A DNA stretch of 64,000 nucleotides from Merluccius polli (taxonomy: Eukaryota > Chordata > Actinopteri > Gadiformes > Merlucciidae): contig JAOPHQ010002302.1 in the NCBI GenBank assembly GCA_030340625.1, positions 62,001 to 126,000 of the forward strand, in the 5' to 3' direction. The translations under genes and the position numbers were made by a program. The notes under the pieces are model-generated. The model worked only from the letters and a program-made list of their open reading frames with translations, did not search any database and had not been told where the DNA came from. Of the stretch, positions 11,120 through 21,445 are shown piece by piece (position 1 is the stretch's first letter; each line of letters opens with the position of its first letter).

Positions 11120-11760
11120 ACTCCGGCGCAACAGTACTTGGGTACAATCATAGATAATAAATGAAAATGGAAGGCTAATACTCTGGCAAGACACTCAAAG
11201 GCACAACAACGATTTTATTTTTTAAGAAAGCTGCGTAGTTTTAAGGCTGATACAACGATCTTAAGATTATTTTATTTAACTTTTATACAAAGTGTTGTCA
11301 CCTTTGCAATTCAGTGTTGGGGGGGGGGGGGGGGGGCTGTCTGTCCCAGAACAGGAATATGCTGGACAAGGGAAACAAAACTGGGCAGGAAAATGACTGG
11401 AACCGAGGTGAAAAGCATTACACAAATTACTGATGAATTTTCAATTAATTTGGCCTTGAGGATACTGGATGGTCCGTCTCTCCCTCTCTTCCCAGAGTAC
11501 TCCCCTCTCCCCTCGGTCTGCGAGCATGAGAGCATGACATCTGTTGTGCCAAGGAGTATTCAGTTGCTTAACAGGTTGAATCCAGGTAGACAGCCACCCT
11601 AAGTATGCACTATGCACATTGAATGTTTATGTTTATCTTTTATCTTTTTATACTGTATGTTCTATACTGTGTTTTGTGTACTTATATGTGGCTCCCAAGT
11701 GCAAGACAAATTCCCCTTGTGGCAATAAAGGTTTATCTTATCTTATCTTAAAGAGAGACC
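11120..11760 (+). mobile_element. LINE 3' fragment (Rex1/L2-like) with (TTATC)n tail
   Basis: Plus-strand remnant of a reverse transcriptase C-terminus: YLGTIID followed by KAQQRFYFLRKLRSF and a FIQSVVTFA-like stretch, with several stops. It is interrupted by a pure G run at about 11319-11336. The 3' end has the CAATAAAGG motif followed by TTATCTTATC repeats, the short-repeat tail typical of Rex1/L2-type elements. It is inactive. Confidence 0.65.
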
Positions 11761-12324
11761 ACACCATGGCAAACATTTCAGCAAAATACCAAATTAGACC
11801 AAATGAAAATCATTAAAAGATGGGGTGTGGATGTCAGTACTGTCAGTGGTGTGAGTGTGCATGAATGAGGGTGTGTGTTGTACGGTGCAGAACAACGCAT
11901 AAGAATAAGCATAAACTAAGGTAACATAACCAAATGAACAGCTGCCTGTAGGGAGAGGAGAGAGCAGAGAGGCGTGAATGACTTACTGCAGTCTTTGGCG
12001 ATGAGACCCCATCGTGACGTCGTCATAGCGACGTCATCAATGTAAAGGGGGTAGAGCAGCCATGAATAGTACAGGACAGCCCCCAACAGGAGGACAACAC
12101 ACCAATACACAGCACCAACCTCACCAGGAAGGAACGAGTCCTAGTAAAATATGCAAAGGGATAAGTTAGTCAGGGAAATGCATCGCTGAAAGACACACTT
12201 ATAGAAACACTTATAAACAATAAAATAGCCTAAATGAGGTGTTGAGGTCATGTTTGACCCTGCAGGAAATACGGCCATGTTGAATGGGGATGCATGAGGT
12301 AATGATGGTTAGCCAGTGAATAGA
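11761..12324. other. Intergenic, no recognised feature
   Basis: No coding sequence or element is recognised. A CGTGACGTCGTCATAGCGACGT segment near 12013 contains overlapping CRE-like half sites. Confidence 0.4.
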
Positions 12325-12610
12325 GCGTAACAGTGACCGTCCCTTTTTTAACAGCTCCGGTGCCGGAAGTAAATTTCCCATGCATTTATCTCGTCCACTT
12401 TTCGTAGAATCCTTATAAAAAGAGTATTAAGCCTTTAACCAATAAGCCAATCGTTCGTTATGGTAGTCGTGACGACCATATTATGTTTGATTCGGGATGA
12501 GTAGTTCCTCACTCGGTCAACAAAATAATGTACACAGTCTTATTGTACCTTTGCCTTTTCTTCCGTTTTCCAAATTCTTGTTATGCCCGAATCAAACATA
12601 ATATGGTCAC
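12325..12610. repeat. Foldback-type repeat, second copy at the right edge
   Basis: Sequence from TAGAGCGTAACAGTGACCG through the TTTATCTCGTCCACTTTTCG block to the GTCGTGAC...CATATTAT block recurs at 63809-63965. Here the segment ends with its own inverted repeat: CCATATTATGTTTGATTCGG at about 12477-12496 is inverted at about 12586-12605. It directly abuts the 180-bp satellite array. The element type is not identified. Confidence 0.6.
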
Positions 12611-14058
12611 GACCAAGACTGATGTATTCAGCTTCCTCATAAATAATCAGAGACATCGGTTCTGAGTTTTCAAGACCTTCAGAAAAAAAGTTATTGAAGA
12701 AAAACGAACTACCACTCACCCTGTCATATTAGGTTTAAGGTTTCATATTAGGGTTAGGGTTTTTCAGAAAGGAAGGTCGCAGTGACTCAGGACCAAGACT
12801 GATGTATTCAGCTTCCTCATAAATAACCAGAGACATCGGTTCTGAGTTTTCAAGACCTTCAGAAAAAAAGTTATTGAAGAAAAAACGAACTACCACTCAC
12901 CCTGTCATATTAGGTTCAAGGTTTCATATTAGGGTTAGGGTTTTTCAGAAAGGAAGGTCGCAGTGACTCAGGACCAAGACTGATGTATTCAGCTTCCTCA
13001 TAAATAATCAGAGACATCGGTTCTGAGTTTTCAAGACCTTCAGAAAAAAAGTTATTGAAGAAAAACAAACTACCACCACTCACCCTGTCATATTAGGTTT
13101 CAAGGTTTCATATTAGGGTTAGGGTTTTTCAGAAAGGAAGGTCGCAGTGACTCAGGACCAAGACTGATGTATTCAGCTTCCTCGTAAATAATCACAGACA
13201 TCGGTTCTGAGTTTTCAAGACCTTCAGAAAAAAAGTTATTGAAGAAAAACGAACTACCACTCACCCTGTCATATTAGGTTTAAGGTTTCATATTAGGGTT
13301 AGGGTTTTTCAGAAAGGAAGGTCGCAGTGACTCAGGACCAAGACTGATGTATTCAGCTTCCTCATAAATAATCACAGACATCGGTTCTGAGTTTTCAAGA
13401 CCTTCAGAAAAAAAGTTATTGAAGAAAAACGAACTACCACTCACCCTGTCATATTAGGTTTAAGGTTTCATATTAGGGTTAGGGTTTTTCAGAAAGGAAG
13501 GTCGCAGTGACTCAGGACCAAGACTGATGTATTCAGCTTCCTCATAAATAATCAGAGACATCGGTTCTGAGTTTTCAAGACCTTCAGAAAAAAAGTTATT
13601 GAAGAAAAACAAACTACCACTCACCCTGTCATATTAGGTTTAAGGTTTCATATTAGGGTTAGGGTTTTTCAGAAAGGAAGGTCGCAGTGACTCAGGACCA
13701 AGACTGATGTATTCAGCTTCCTCATAAATAATCACAGACATCGGTTCTGAGTTTTCAAGACCTTCGGAAAAAAAGTTATTGAAGAAAAACGAACTACCAC
13801 TCACCCTGTCATATTAGGCTTAAGGTTTCATATTAGGGTTAGGGTTTTTCAGAAAGGAAGGTCGCAGTGACTCAGGACCAAGACTGATGTATTCAGCTTC
13901 CTCATAAATAATCAGAGACATCGGTTCTGAGTTTTCAAGACCTTCAGAAAAAAAGTTATTGAAGAAAAACGAACTACCACTCACCCTGTCATATTAGGTT
14001 TAAGGTTTCATATTAGGGTTAGGGTTTTTCAGAAAGGAAGGTCGCAGTGACTCAGGAC
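12611..14058. repeat. 180-bp satellite array, 8 units
   Basis: Eight head-to-tail units begin at 12611, 12791, 12972, 13156, 13336, 13516, 13696 and 13876. Units differ at only a few positions (for example TCAGAG versus TCACAG, and indels of 1-4 bp). Each unit contains a TATTAGGGTTAGGG segment that matches two vertebrate telomere repeats. No open frame is conserved. The high identity suggests recent amplification or homogenisation. Confidence 0.95.
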
Positions 14059-14178
14059 AACTCAGTATGGGAACAAATCTCGGAGCCGTTTTCAGTTCCT
14101 CACCTTCTTCTTCTTCTTTTGTTTCTTGGCAGATGACTTATTTTTAGTATACCGCCACCAACTGTACAGGAATAATAA

Positions 14179-14262
14179 GCTTAACTAAGGCATCAGTAGA
14201 TTTGCTTTCCCTGAACCCTCTTTGGCATTTCCTAAAAGGACACTTGTATTCTAGAAATTAAT
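14179..14262 (-). mobile_element. Short detached fragment of the adjacent Nimb LINE
   Basis: About 84 bp nearly matching 16349-16436, which encodes part of the RT domain (KCPF/CQTGF region on the minus strand) of the LINE that follows. It lies in the same orientation just beyond that LINE's 3' end, next to an A/G-rich run at about 14262-14300. Confidence 0.7.
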
Positions 14263-14304
14263 TTAAAAAAAAAGAAAAAAAAAAAAAAAGAAAAAAGAAG
14301 AGTA

Positions 14305-14749
14305 TTATACTCTGTTTATTATACCAGTATCTTCAAGATAAGTAATTAATTCTTTAATTCTCTCCCTTATCATGCCCTTTTCTTGCAGGATTTCCTGTAT
14401 TGAATTCTCCCCTTCCATTTCTTGCCATATTATTCTCTCATCATTATACTTCACACAACTAAAAAGTACATGATCTACATCCTCTCTTTCTTGGCACACC
14501 ATGCATAAACCGTCTCCCTTTCCCACTATATGTAGGGTAGCATTAAGACCTGAATGTCCTAATCGCAGTCTGGTATAAAACCACTTCTTCCCTTCTGCTT
14601 AGACTCAGTGAAAGAATCCTTTTTCCTGTCACATTCTTTTGATATTTGTGGTAATGTCTTGCATTCAATTCTGCATCCCATTCCCTTTGCCATTGTTGTG
14701 TAATTGCTGTTTTAATTATAGCTTTTGCTTCACCCTTTCCATTGGAACA
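14305..14749 (-). pseudogene. LINE ORF2 C-terminal tail, frameshifted
   Basis: Remainder of ORF2 downstream of the 14750 stop. WQREWDAELNARHYHKYQKN is visible in one frame and a final 73-codon frame (14305-14526) contains CMVCQEREDVDHVLFSC, the C-terminal Cys/His motif of Nimb-like ORF2 proteins. At least two frameshifts separate these pieces. Confidence 0.7.
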
Positions 14750-16978
14750 TCAATTCCTATATGTTTTGTTCTTCAGCATCTTTTTAGCGATTTTATCTGC
14801 CTCCTCATTTCCTTTAATGCCTGTATGAGCTGGGATCCAACAGAACTGAATACTTATTCCAAGGTTCTTGAGCTGTAGCAGCAAGTGTTTAATTTCAATA
14901 ACCAGATCTTCCCTTGATGAGTGACCTGTATCTAAGCTATATAAAGCTGCCATGGAGTCTGTACAGATCACATTTCTCAAAGTCTTGACCTCTTCAATCC
15001 ACCTAAGGGCTGTTATTAGTCCAGTCATTTCAATAGAGTATATAGATAAAAAATTACTTATTCTATACCCCTCTCTTTTATTAAATTCTGGGATATATAT
15101 CCCAATACCACCATGTCCATCTTGTGGATCTTTTGACCCATCTGTATATATTTTAACATATCCATAGAATGACGTATCTATATATCCCTGGCAATATGCT
15201 GCAAACCTTTGGTCATCTGAATACTCTTTTTTTCTTTTTAGTAGTTCACTGTTAACCTCTGGTGATGGTAGAAACCATGGGGGGACTGAACTAAGAATTA
15301 GTGAAGGACTAAATTTAAATTCTTTAATTCCGTGTTGTTCTGCTATACTATTAATATTCCAGCCAAACCCTTTTGAGACTGTTTGATATTCCCAACAATC
15401 ATTAAGAACTGAAATGGCTGGATTATTAATACTTCCCATCAACCTTACCCAGTATGTTAAAGATAACTTTATATACCTTAAACTAAGCGGAGATTCTTCA
15501 GCTTCTATTAATAAAGCACTTGTTGGTGTTGTTTTAATAGCTCCTAGAGCAATTCTTATAGCTTTAAATTGAATCCTCTCAAGCTTTCTTAGAGAAGTTT
15601 TGCATACTGAACTATAAACTACACATCCATATTCTATGGAAGATCTAATTAAAGCTATGTAAATATACATCAAAGACTTTCTATCTGCTCCCCAATGCTG
15701 TCCAGTGATCATCCTCATAAGATTTAGAACTTTTTTACATTTTGTTTCAACATACTCTATATGATGTTTCCATGTAAGCCTTTCATCCAACCATAAACCC
15801 AGATATTTGAATTGTTTCTCTCTCCCAATTGGTTGATTATATAATAAGACTTTATGACTTTCTGGAATCTTCTTTCTGGTAAAAAACATAACCTTTGTTT
15901 TGGGAATTGAGAATTTAAATCCCCAATCAATACCCCATTGTTCCAGCACTTGAATATCCTTTTGAATATATTTTGTTATGTATGCTATGTTGCGTCCCCT
16001 TTTCCAAACAACAGCATCATCTGCATACAACAGTCCTTCATTTCTCTGCCCTAATTTTTCAAACATATCATCAACCATAATATTAAATAATATAGGACTA
16101 ATAACACTTCCCTGGGGAATTCCACTTTCAACCATAAATTCTTTACTAAGTTCATTGCCAACTTTGACTCTTATTGAACGTTGTGATAGAAAATCCAATA
16201 TATAATTATACATTCTCCCACTGATTCCCATATTATCCAATTTAATTAATAAACCCTCTCTCCACATAGTGTCATATGCTTTTTCAATATCTAAAAACAC
16301 TGCCACCATGACTTCTTTCATTACTAGTGTTTTCTCTATTTCATTGCTGAGCTTAACTAAGGCATCAGTAGTTGATTTGCTTTTCCTGAACCCTGTTTGG
16401 CATTTTCTAAAAGGACACTTGTATTCTAGAAAATAATTTAACCGGGCCACTACTATCTTTTCCATTAATTTCCCTAAGTGTGAAGTCAAAGCAATGGGTC
16501 TATAATTCTCTGAATTACTAGAATCCTTACCTGGTTTCGGGAAAGGAAGGATGGTTGCACTTTTCCAAGCTTTTGGTAATTTCCCTTCTTGCCATATCTT
16601 GTTGAATAACGCAAGAATTTTTTCTAAGAATTCATCTGGAAGATTTCTAATCATTACATAACATATATCATCACCTCCTGGCGCAGAGTATCCTGTATTA
16701 CCTAAAGCCGTTTTAAGTTCTGATAGACTAAATTCAGCATCTAATATAGACATATTTCCCTCTTTGGGATTAAGAATATCTTTATTAGCATTCAGAATCT
16801 CCTCCTTTCTTTTCTTAAAACATTCATCCATATGACTACCCTTATGAATCTCTGCAAATTTAAATCCCAATAAATTGGCTTTCTCTTTATCTAAGATTGC
16901 TTCATTTTGTCCTTCAATTAGTACAGGAACATGTGGAGGTTTATATTTACCCATCATCTTTTTAACCATCATCCACAT
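14750..16978 (-). CDS. LINE ORF2 part 2, reverse transcriptase and RNase H
   Basis: 742 codons in the same frame as the endonuclease part. RT motifs are YRPIALTSHLGKLMEK, VFLDIEKAYDTMW, SGIPQGSVISPILFN and LLYADDAVVW. RNase H motifs are KIYTDGSKD, YSIEMTGLITAL, ICTDSMAAL and WIPAHTGIKGNEEAD. The domain order EN-RT-RNase H is that of I-type LINEs. It ends early at 14750. The Cys-rich tail continues in another frame. Confidence 0.88.
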   Translation of the reverse strand: MWMMVKKMMGKYKPPHVPVLIEGQNEAILDKEKANLLGFKFAEIHKGSHMDECFKKRKEEILNANKDILNPKEGNMSILDAEFSLSELKTALGNTGYSAPGGDDICYVMIRNLPDEFLEKILALFNKIWQEGKLPKAWKSATILPFPKPGKDSSNSENYRPIALTSHLGKLMEKIVVARLNYFLEYKCPFRKCQTGFRKSKSTTDALVKLSNEIEKTLVMKEVMVAVFLDIEKAYDTMWREGLLIKLDNMGISGRMYNYILDFLSQRSIRVKVGNELSKEFMVESGIPQGSVISPILFNIMVDDMFEKLGQRNEGLLYADDAVVWKRGRNIAYITKYIQKDIQVLEQWGIDWGFKFSIPKTKVMFFTRKKIPESHKVLLYNQPIGREKQFKYLGLWLDERLTWKHHIEYVETKCKKVLNLMRMITGQHWGADRKSLMYIYIALIRSSIEYGCVVYSSVCKTSLRKLERIQFKAIRIALGAIKTTPTSALLIEAEESPLSLRYIKLSLTYWVRLMGSINNPAISVLNDCWEYQTVSKGFGWNINSIAEQHGIKEFKFSPSLILSSVPPWFLPSPEVNSELLKRKKEYSDDQRFAAYCQGYIDTSFYGYVKIYTDGSKDPQDGHGGIGIYIPEFNKREGYRISNFLSIYSIEMTGLITALRWIEEVKTLRNVICTDSMAALYSLDTGHSSREDLVIEIKHLLLQLKNLGISIQFCWIPAHTGIKGNEEADKIAKKMLKNKTYRN

Positions 16979-17029
16979 CTTATTCAGTGTTGTTTCTTTT
17001 CCAATTGTTGAGCAAAATTGTCTCCAAGA

Positions 17030-18085
17030 TTATTTTTTTGCTTCTTTTATAACTTTCCTTGCCAAGGCCTTTTCCCTTTGATATTCCAGAAGATTGTTCA
17101 TTGTAAGTGTTTTGCGCAACCTTTTAAAAGCTCTATTTCTGTTTTTAACAGCTCTTGAACATTCCTCATTCCACCATGGGACATTAGCTTTCCCCTTTTG
17201 ACTCATATTGTTAGGAATACTCTGGGTTGCTGCTACAATAATACATACACTTAATTTATTATTCATTTCATCAATGCTCTGTTCTGTTTCCTCATGTATT
17301 TCATTTAATTCATCCATACACCCTTCAGAGAATTTCTCCCAGTTTGCTTTCTTAAAGCACCATCTATGATGGGCATACATTTCATCAAGTCTCAGATCAA
17401 TATCCACTTTGCATAGTATTGGAAAGTGATCACTTCCAATAGTTGTGTTATGATCAACTTCCCATTCGCACCTGCTGGCTATTGTCCTGTCAGCTAAAGT
17501 GAGATCAATACATGAGGTCTCATTCTTGTAGATATTTATCCTTGTACCATTACCATTATTTATACATACCAACATCCTATCATTGATCATTTCCTCTAAT
17601 ATTTCACCATTTAAATCTGTGTGTTTACTTCCCCACAAACTATTATGAGCATTAAAATCTCCACACCATATTTCTCTATTGCTTCTTTTATTAATGCTAC
17701 TCATTAAATCATTTGTTAATGCTCTACATGGGTTATAAAAATTAATGATAGTAAGTTTTCCTTTATCTCCATTAAAGATTTCAGTAACTATATTTTCATG
17801 TTCAGTTGTTGTGTTAATGTGCCTAAATGAGATCCCCTCTTTGATAAATGTGATGCAACCTCCTCCTCTGTCTTTTTCTCGGTCAGCTCTTATATTATGA
17901 TACCCTTTCAATATGAATTGTAAGCGAGGTTTTAACCATGTCTCTTGTATACATATAATATCTGGTTTGTCTGTCAATTCTTGAACATACCTTTTAAATT
18001 CTTGTCCATTCGCTATCAAACTCCGTGCATTCCACTGGAGAATGAAAAACATCATTATTGCTTTAACCATTTTGAGACCCTCCAT
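17030..18085 (-). CDS. LINE ORF2 part 1, APE-type endonuclease
   Basis: 351 codons beginning MEGLKMVKAI. Endonuclease motifs are FILQWNARSL, IICIQETWLKP, IWCGDFNAHNSLWGS and IGSDHFPILC, which hold the catalytic Asn, Glu, Asp and His residues of APE-type nucleases that nick target DNA for reverse transcription. It ends at a TAA in KEAKK-stop. The next Met-initiated frame (16978) is in the same register, so this stop is a nonsense change inside one ancestral ORF2. Confidence 0.85.
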   Translation of the reverse strand: MEGLKMVKAIMMFFILQWNARSLIANGQEFKRYVQELTDKPDIICIQETWLKPRLQFILKGYHNIRADREKDRGGGCITFIKEGISFRHINTTTEHENIVTEIFNGDKGKLTIINFYNPCRALTNDLMSSINKRSNREIWCGDFNAHNSLWGSKHTDLNGEILEEMINDRMLVCINNGNGTRINIYKNETSCIDLTLADRTIASRCEWEVDHNTTIGSDHFPILCKVDIDLRLDEMYAHHRWCFKKANWEKFSEGCMDELNEIHEETEQSIDEMNNKLSVCIIVAATQSIPNNMSQKGKANVPWWNEECSRAVKNRNRAFKRLRKTLTMNNLLEYQREKALARKVIKEAKK

Positions 18086-19334
18086 ACTTCTGATTTAGTA
18101 TTTCATGAATATCATCAGCTTTTGTTACTAATCCCAAAAAATCATTAGCAGCTTCTACAACTGATTTGATTTTATCACTCTTCTTCACATGTAACATAGT
18201 GACATTAACCACTGAACACATGAAAGCAATAAACTCATTTTTCTTTATCAGCAGTGTCTCATCTGAAATTCTTGTCTTACATTTACAGCAGTTTGGACTA
18301 GGTGTCCTATAAGTCTTGCTTTGTTGGCTGAGTTTCCCTGTAGGAGTCCAATTATTCTTAGTGCTTACGCTTGGCCCATTACTATCTTCACTCCTTACTT
18401 CTGGTGAATGGACAGCTGATTTCTCTTCATTTTTATTTTCCCCAATGCTTTTGATTGCCTCAGCATATGACACATTATGTGTTATCTTATATTTCTGAAC
18501 TTCCTTAGCTTCTTTTTGTTTCACACATCCTCCATATGCTGCACTGTGTTGACCTCCACAATTGCAACATTTTAACTCTATATTATCCCCACATTGTCCA
18601 TACTCATGTTCACATCCACACTTAGCACACCTAAGTTTACCTCGGCACTGAGCAGCCACATGTCCAAATCTCTGACATTTAAAACATCTTATTGGATGTG
18701 GGATATATTCTCTTACTGGATAACACATGAAACCCATAAGAACTTTAGAGGGCATTTCATTCTTAAACCACAGTAATATAGACATGCTTTCTAATTTCTC
18801 CTTTCCTTTGGTCAGTCGCTTAGCATCCACAATATCTCCCCCTTTCAGGCCATCTTTAATTTCTTCAATAGAAACTGAAACTGGAATTCCAGTAATAACT
18901 CCTCTTTTCCTTGATGACATTCCCGGAATGTGTGAAGTAATTTTAGCCTTATTCAATGTGTTTTTCTTTAAGATGATTTCCCTTTGCTCCTCAGACACTG
19001 CAAAAATCAGGAGCTTCCCATTTCCCATGAAACGTGCATGCTTAATTTTCCCAATTTCATCTTCAATTGCTTTGGTGATATGTATTGGGTGTAAATGTGG
19101 CCCTCCCTTTTGTTCAAAAACAACAATCACTTTCCATGTCTCTTTCATTAGCATCTGATCTTTATTTTTATTTCCATCTTTTTCCGGTCTACTTCTCTTT
19201 TTAACCGTGACAGTAGATTCAACTTCCGATCCGCTATCTGATCTTGGTCTACCCTTTTTTTTCCTGACTTCTTCCCACAGCATATTATCCACACCATCGC
19301 TATCCGACAATCTGCCATCCGAGTCATCCGACAT
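18063..19334 (-). CDS. LINE ORF1, gag-like CCHC zinc-knuckle protein
   Basis: An intact 423-codon frame. The N-terminus is acidic (MSDDSDGRLSDSDG) and followed by a basic KKKGRPR segment. The middle holds an RRM-like region, then three zinc knuckles: CFKCQRFGHVAAQC, CAKCGCEHEYGQC and CCNCGGQHSAAYGGC. Such proteins bind element RNA and form the ribonucleoprotein particle. It is followed by ORF2 with a 23-bp overlap. Confidence 0.85.
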   Translation of the reverse strand: MSDDSDGRLSDSDGVDNMLWEEVRKKKGRPRSDSGSEVESTVTVKKRSRPEKDGNKNKDQMLMKETWKVIVVFEQKGGPHLHPIHITKAIEDEIGKIKHARFMGNGKLLIFAVSEEQREIILKKNTLNKAKITSHIPGMSSRKRGVITGIPVSVSIEEIKDGLKGGDIVDAKRLTKGKEKLESMSILLWFKNEMPSKVLMGFMCYPVREYIPHPIRCFKCQRFGHVAAQCRGKLRCAKCGCEHEYGQCGDNIELKCCNCGGQHSAAYGGCVKQKEAKEVQKYKITHNVSYAEAIKSIGENKNEEKSAVHSPEVRSEDSNGPSVSTKNNWTPTGKLSQQSKTYRTPSPNCCKCKTRISDETLLIKKNEFIAFMCSVVNVTMLHVKKSDKIKSVVEAANDFLGLVTKADDIHEILNQKYGGSQNG

Positions 19335-19530
19335 AGTTCAGCTTACATTCACTGTACAGTTGTTATTAGTATTCCAACCAGCGGTAACAAACAATTCGAT
19401 TTCAAACCTTCCGCGCTCCTCAGTCCACTTCCGGCCTCCCCGTCGAGTCTCAGTTCCTCACCTGAAACCGCCGGCGAGCAAAATGGGCGCGCTGACGATT
19501 TCCGGTCGCCATGGTTACCGATAAAAAGGA

Positions 19531-20273
19531 GCCTTGCGTAGATAAAGATAGGACACTAAACTATTACCAAGTCAACAAAACAACAACAACACGACAACAA
19601 CACAACTTGCTTGTAAACTAATAAAAGCACCGAGTGAATATATAAATGAACGTTGAGGAGCGTCACCAAGCTATAAGCACCGTTACGGCAGCGTGACGAC
19701 AGTGACGTCACGCACTCCCTCGTGACGTCAGGGAGGAGCAGAAGGCCACTTGATTGACGCAACATGTGTGTGCATGGGGACCCTGTAGCGCCTGCATGCT
19801 GACAACATGTATGATGTCAGCACCGTGTCAGTGGACAGTTTGGCTGCGATCGTCGTTAAGATCTGTGCACGCGCGTTCATGTTAAGAGGAGTTACGGAAA
19901 AAAAAATAACGACCGTTCGAAAGATGATTCGTAAGAAGGATCGTACGAGCGTGGATCCGTCGTTATCGGGAAACCGGGCCCAGGCTTGCCAGGCTGGTAG
20001 TGGGCTCTGTAAGAGGGGGAGACGCAGAACGTTGTTACATAAAACTGTAACTTTTGTGGCAGCAAAAAAAATATCTCCCCATCAAAGCCAACAGCAGAGC
20101 AGCCTGCGAAAATAATAGACTACAATAGCGTATATGAATGCAACAAATGTTACAGCACAATTGATTAGGTAGGCCGACATGCTATACTGCTAAACCGCCT
20201 AAGGCACAATCGTTCAATTAACTAATTGCTGACGTGGAGTCGCACACCTATATAACACCCTCCGGAAACAGGT
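19531..20273. other. Noncoding; two CRE palindromes
   Basis: No gene recognised. Perfect TGACGTCA palindromes occur at 19703-19710 and 19723-19730, within sequence that could act as a promoter for the SANT-like ORF at 20274. A CG-dense segment lies at about 19840-19980. Confidence 0.4.
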
Positions 20274-20964
20274 ATGGCCTTTTGCAAAATTGAGGACATG
20301 GCTCGTAAGCGACGGGAAGCTTTTAAAGCCAAGGAAATGCATATTCTCCTTGAGGGGGTGGAGGCCAACAAAGGGCTGTTATTTGACCGGTTCAGAGGCG
20401 CCCACACCAATAAACAGAAGGCGAAGAAGTGGGGCGAAATTGCGGAGAGAATGACTGCGGTCACTGGCATCCGTCGGTCAGAATTAGAGGTGAGAAAAAA
20501 ATGGCAGGACTTTGTCAGCCTCACAAAAAAAAAAGCGTCCGACCTCCGCCACCGGACTACCCTGACTGGCGCGGGGGCGAACACGGCGCAGCCCCTCAAC
20601 GACGACGAAGAGAAAGCCATGGCCATCATAGGCTTCTCGGCCTCCCTAGGCGTCCCCGGGGGAACTGATGTACACGCGGGTATACAGAATCCTTCAGGGG
20701 AGCCACGGCAGGAGGCTGAAGAACCCATCACCGCACCTCCCACCTCCTCACCCATCATGACCTCCCGGATCACCGCACCTCCTCCCACCTCCGCTGCTGC
20801 CACCTCCTCACCCGTCGTCTCGGCTGCCCACACATCTCCGTCCACCGCCTCGGCTGTCACTGTGTCTATCGCCGCTTTAAACAGCTGCCAATGCAGCCAA
20901 GACCTGGTGGTGGAGTTGGAGAGGGAGAAGGTCGGGCTGCTGAAGGACGTCTGCGGTCTTTTAA
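20274..20964 (+). pseudogene. Myb/SANT-like DNA-binding protein, split by a Kolobok insertion
   Basis: A frame beginning MAFCKIEDMARKRREAFKAK. It has a Myb/SANT-like (NAIF1/Harbinger-accessory type) N-terminal domain: EMHILLEGVEANKGLLFDRF, KKWGEIAERM and VRKKWQDFVSLTKKKASDL, with the spaced Trp and basic residues of that fold. A Pro/Thr/Ser-rich middle and a Leu-rich helix (LEREKVGLLKDVCGLL) follow. The frame runs into the TTAA target site at 20961-20964, where a 6.47-kb transposon is inserted. On the far side the original frame would resume at 27436 and stop at 27498. It could be a domesticated host gene or a PIF/Harbinger accessory gene; I cannot tell which. Confidence 0.65.
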
Positions 20965-21370
20965 AGGAACACTCCACCATTTTTGGAAATAAGCTCATTT
21001 CCCACCTTCCCTCGAGCAAAACAATCGAGCTTTACCCTTTTCCCGTTCATCCAGCCGTTCTGTGAGTCTGGCGGTACAACTTTTTGCTGTAGCCTATCAT
21101 AGTTGCTTGAATCGGATTAGACCATTAGCATCTCGCCCGATAGCATCACGCTTAGAAGTGACTACGACTTCCGTATTTTTTCCCATTTTTAACTTGTCTC
21201 TTCTCAAGTGTGAAAGTGCAATAAGACCAGCGGAAAATGAAACGTGGCGATTTTCTATGCTGATTTTACCCGGAACTATACTCTCATTCTGGCGTAATAA
21301 TCAAGGAAAGTTGCAAAGGTACCATGGGCGCAGTGATATGACGCGCCACAAAGTATAGTCCCGGTAGGCA
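20965..21370 (+). repeat. Kolobok left terminal inverted repeat
   Basis: About 400 bp, inverted and nearly identical at about 27016-27431. It starts AGGAACACTCCACC next to TTAA. The few mismatches (for example ACGACTTCC versus the inverted ACGATTTCC) suggest a relatively young insertion. An in-repeat frame reads on both sides but is not a gene. Confidence 0.9.
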
Positions 21371-21445
21371 TAAAGAAATGAGTTCCAGCAACTTTCAGTT
21401 ACAGCAGACAAATTTGTGACTGGATTCACCTGTGTATGATTAGCC

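Larger units (their letters stand above)
14300..19530 (-). mobile_element. I/Nimb-type LINE, nearly full length
   Basis: Minus-strand non-LTR retrotransposon of about 5.2 kb with two ORFs: a gag-like ORF1, and ORF2 with APE endonuclease, reverse transcriptase and RNase H. The RNase H domain and three CCHC knuckles point to the I superclade, probably Nimb. ORF2 starts inside the end of ORF1 (23-bp overlap, different frame). Damage is limited to one in-frame stop between endonuclease and RT and frameshifts in the C-terminal tail. The 5' end is placed near 19530 by a GC-rich leader; exact ends and target duplication were not resolved. Confidence 0.85.

Noticed and set aside
12611..14058. Regular 180-bp repeat as a CRISPR-like or gene array
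   Set aside because: Units are contiguous with no spacers and no conserved frame; this is a eukaryotic satellite.
20222..21019. Long minus-strand frame opposite the SANT-like ORF
   Set aside because: It is an antisense shadow of the GC-rich SANT-like frame and has no recognisable motif.
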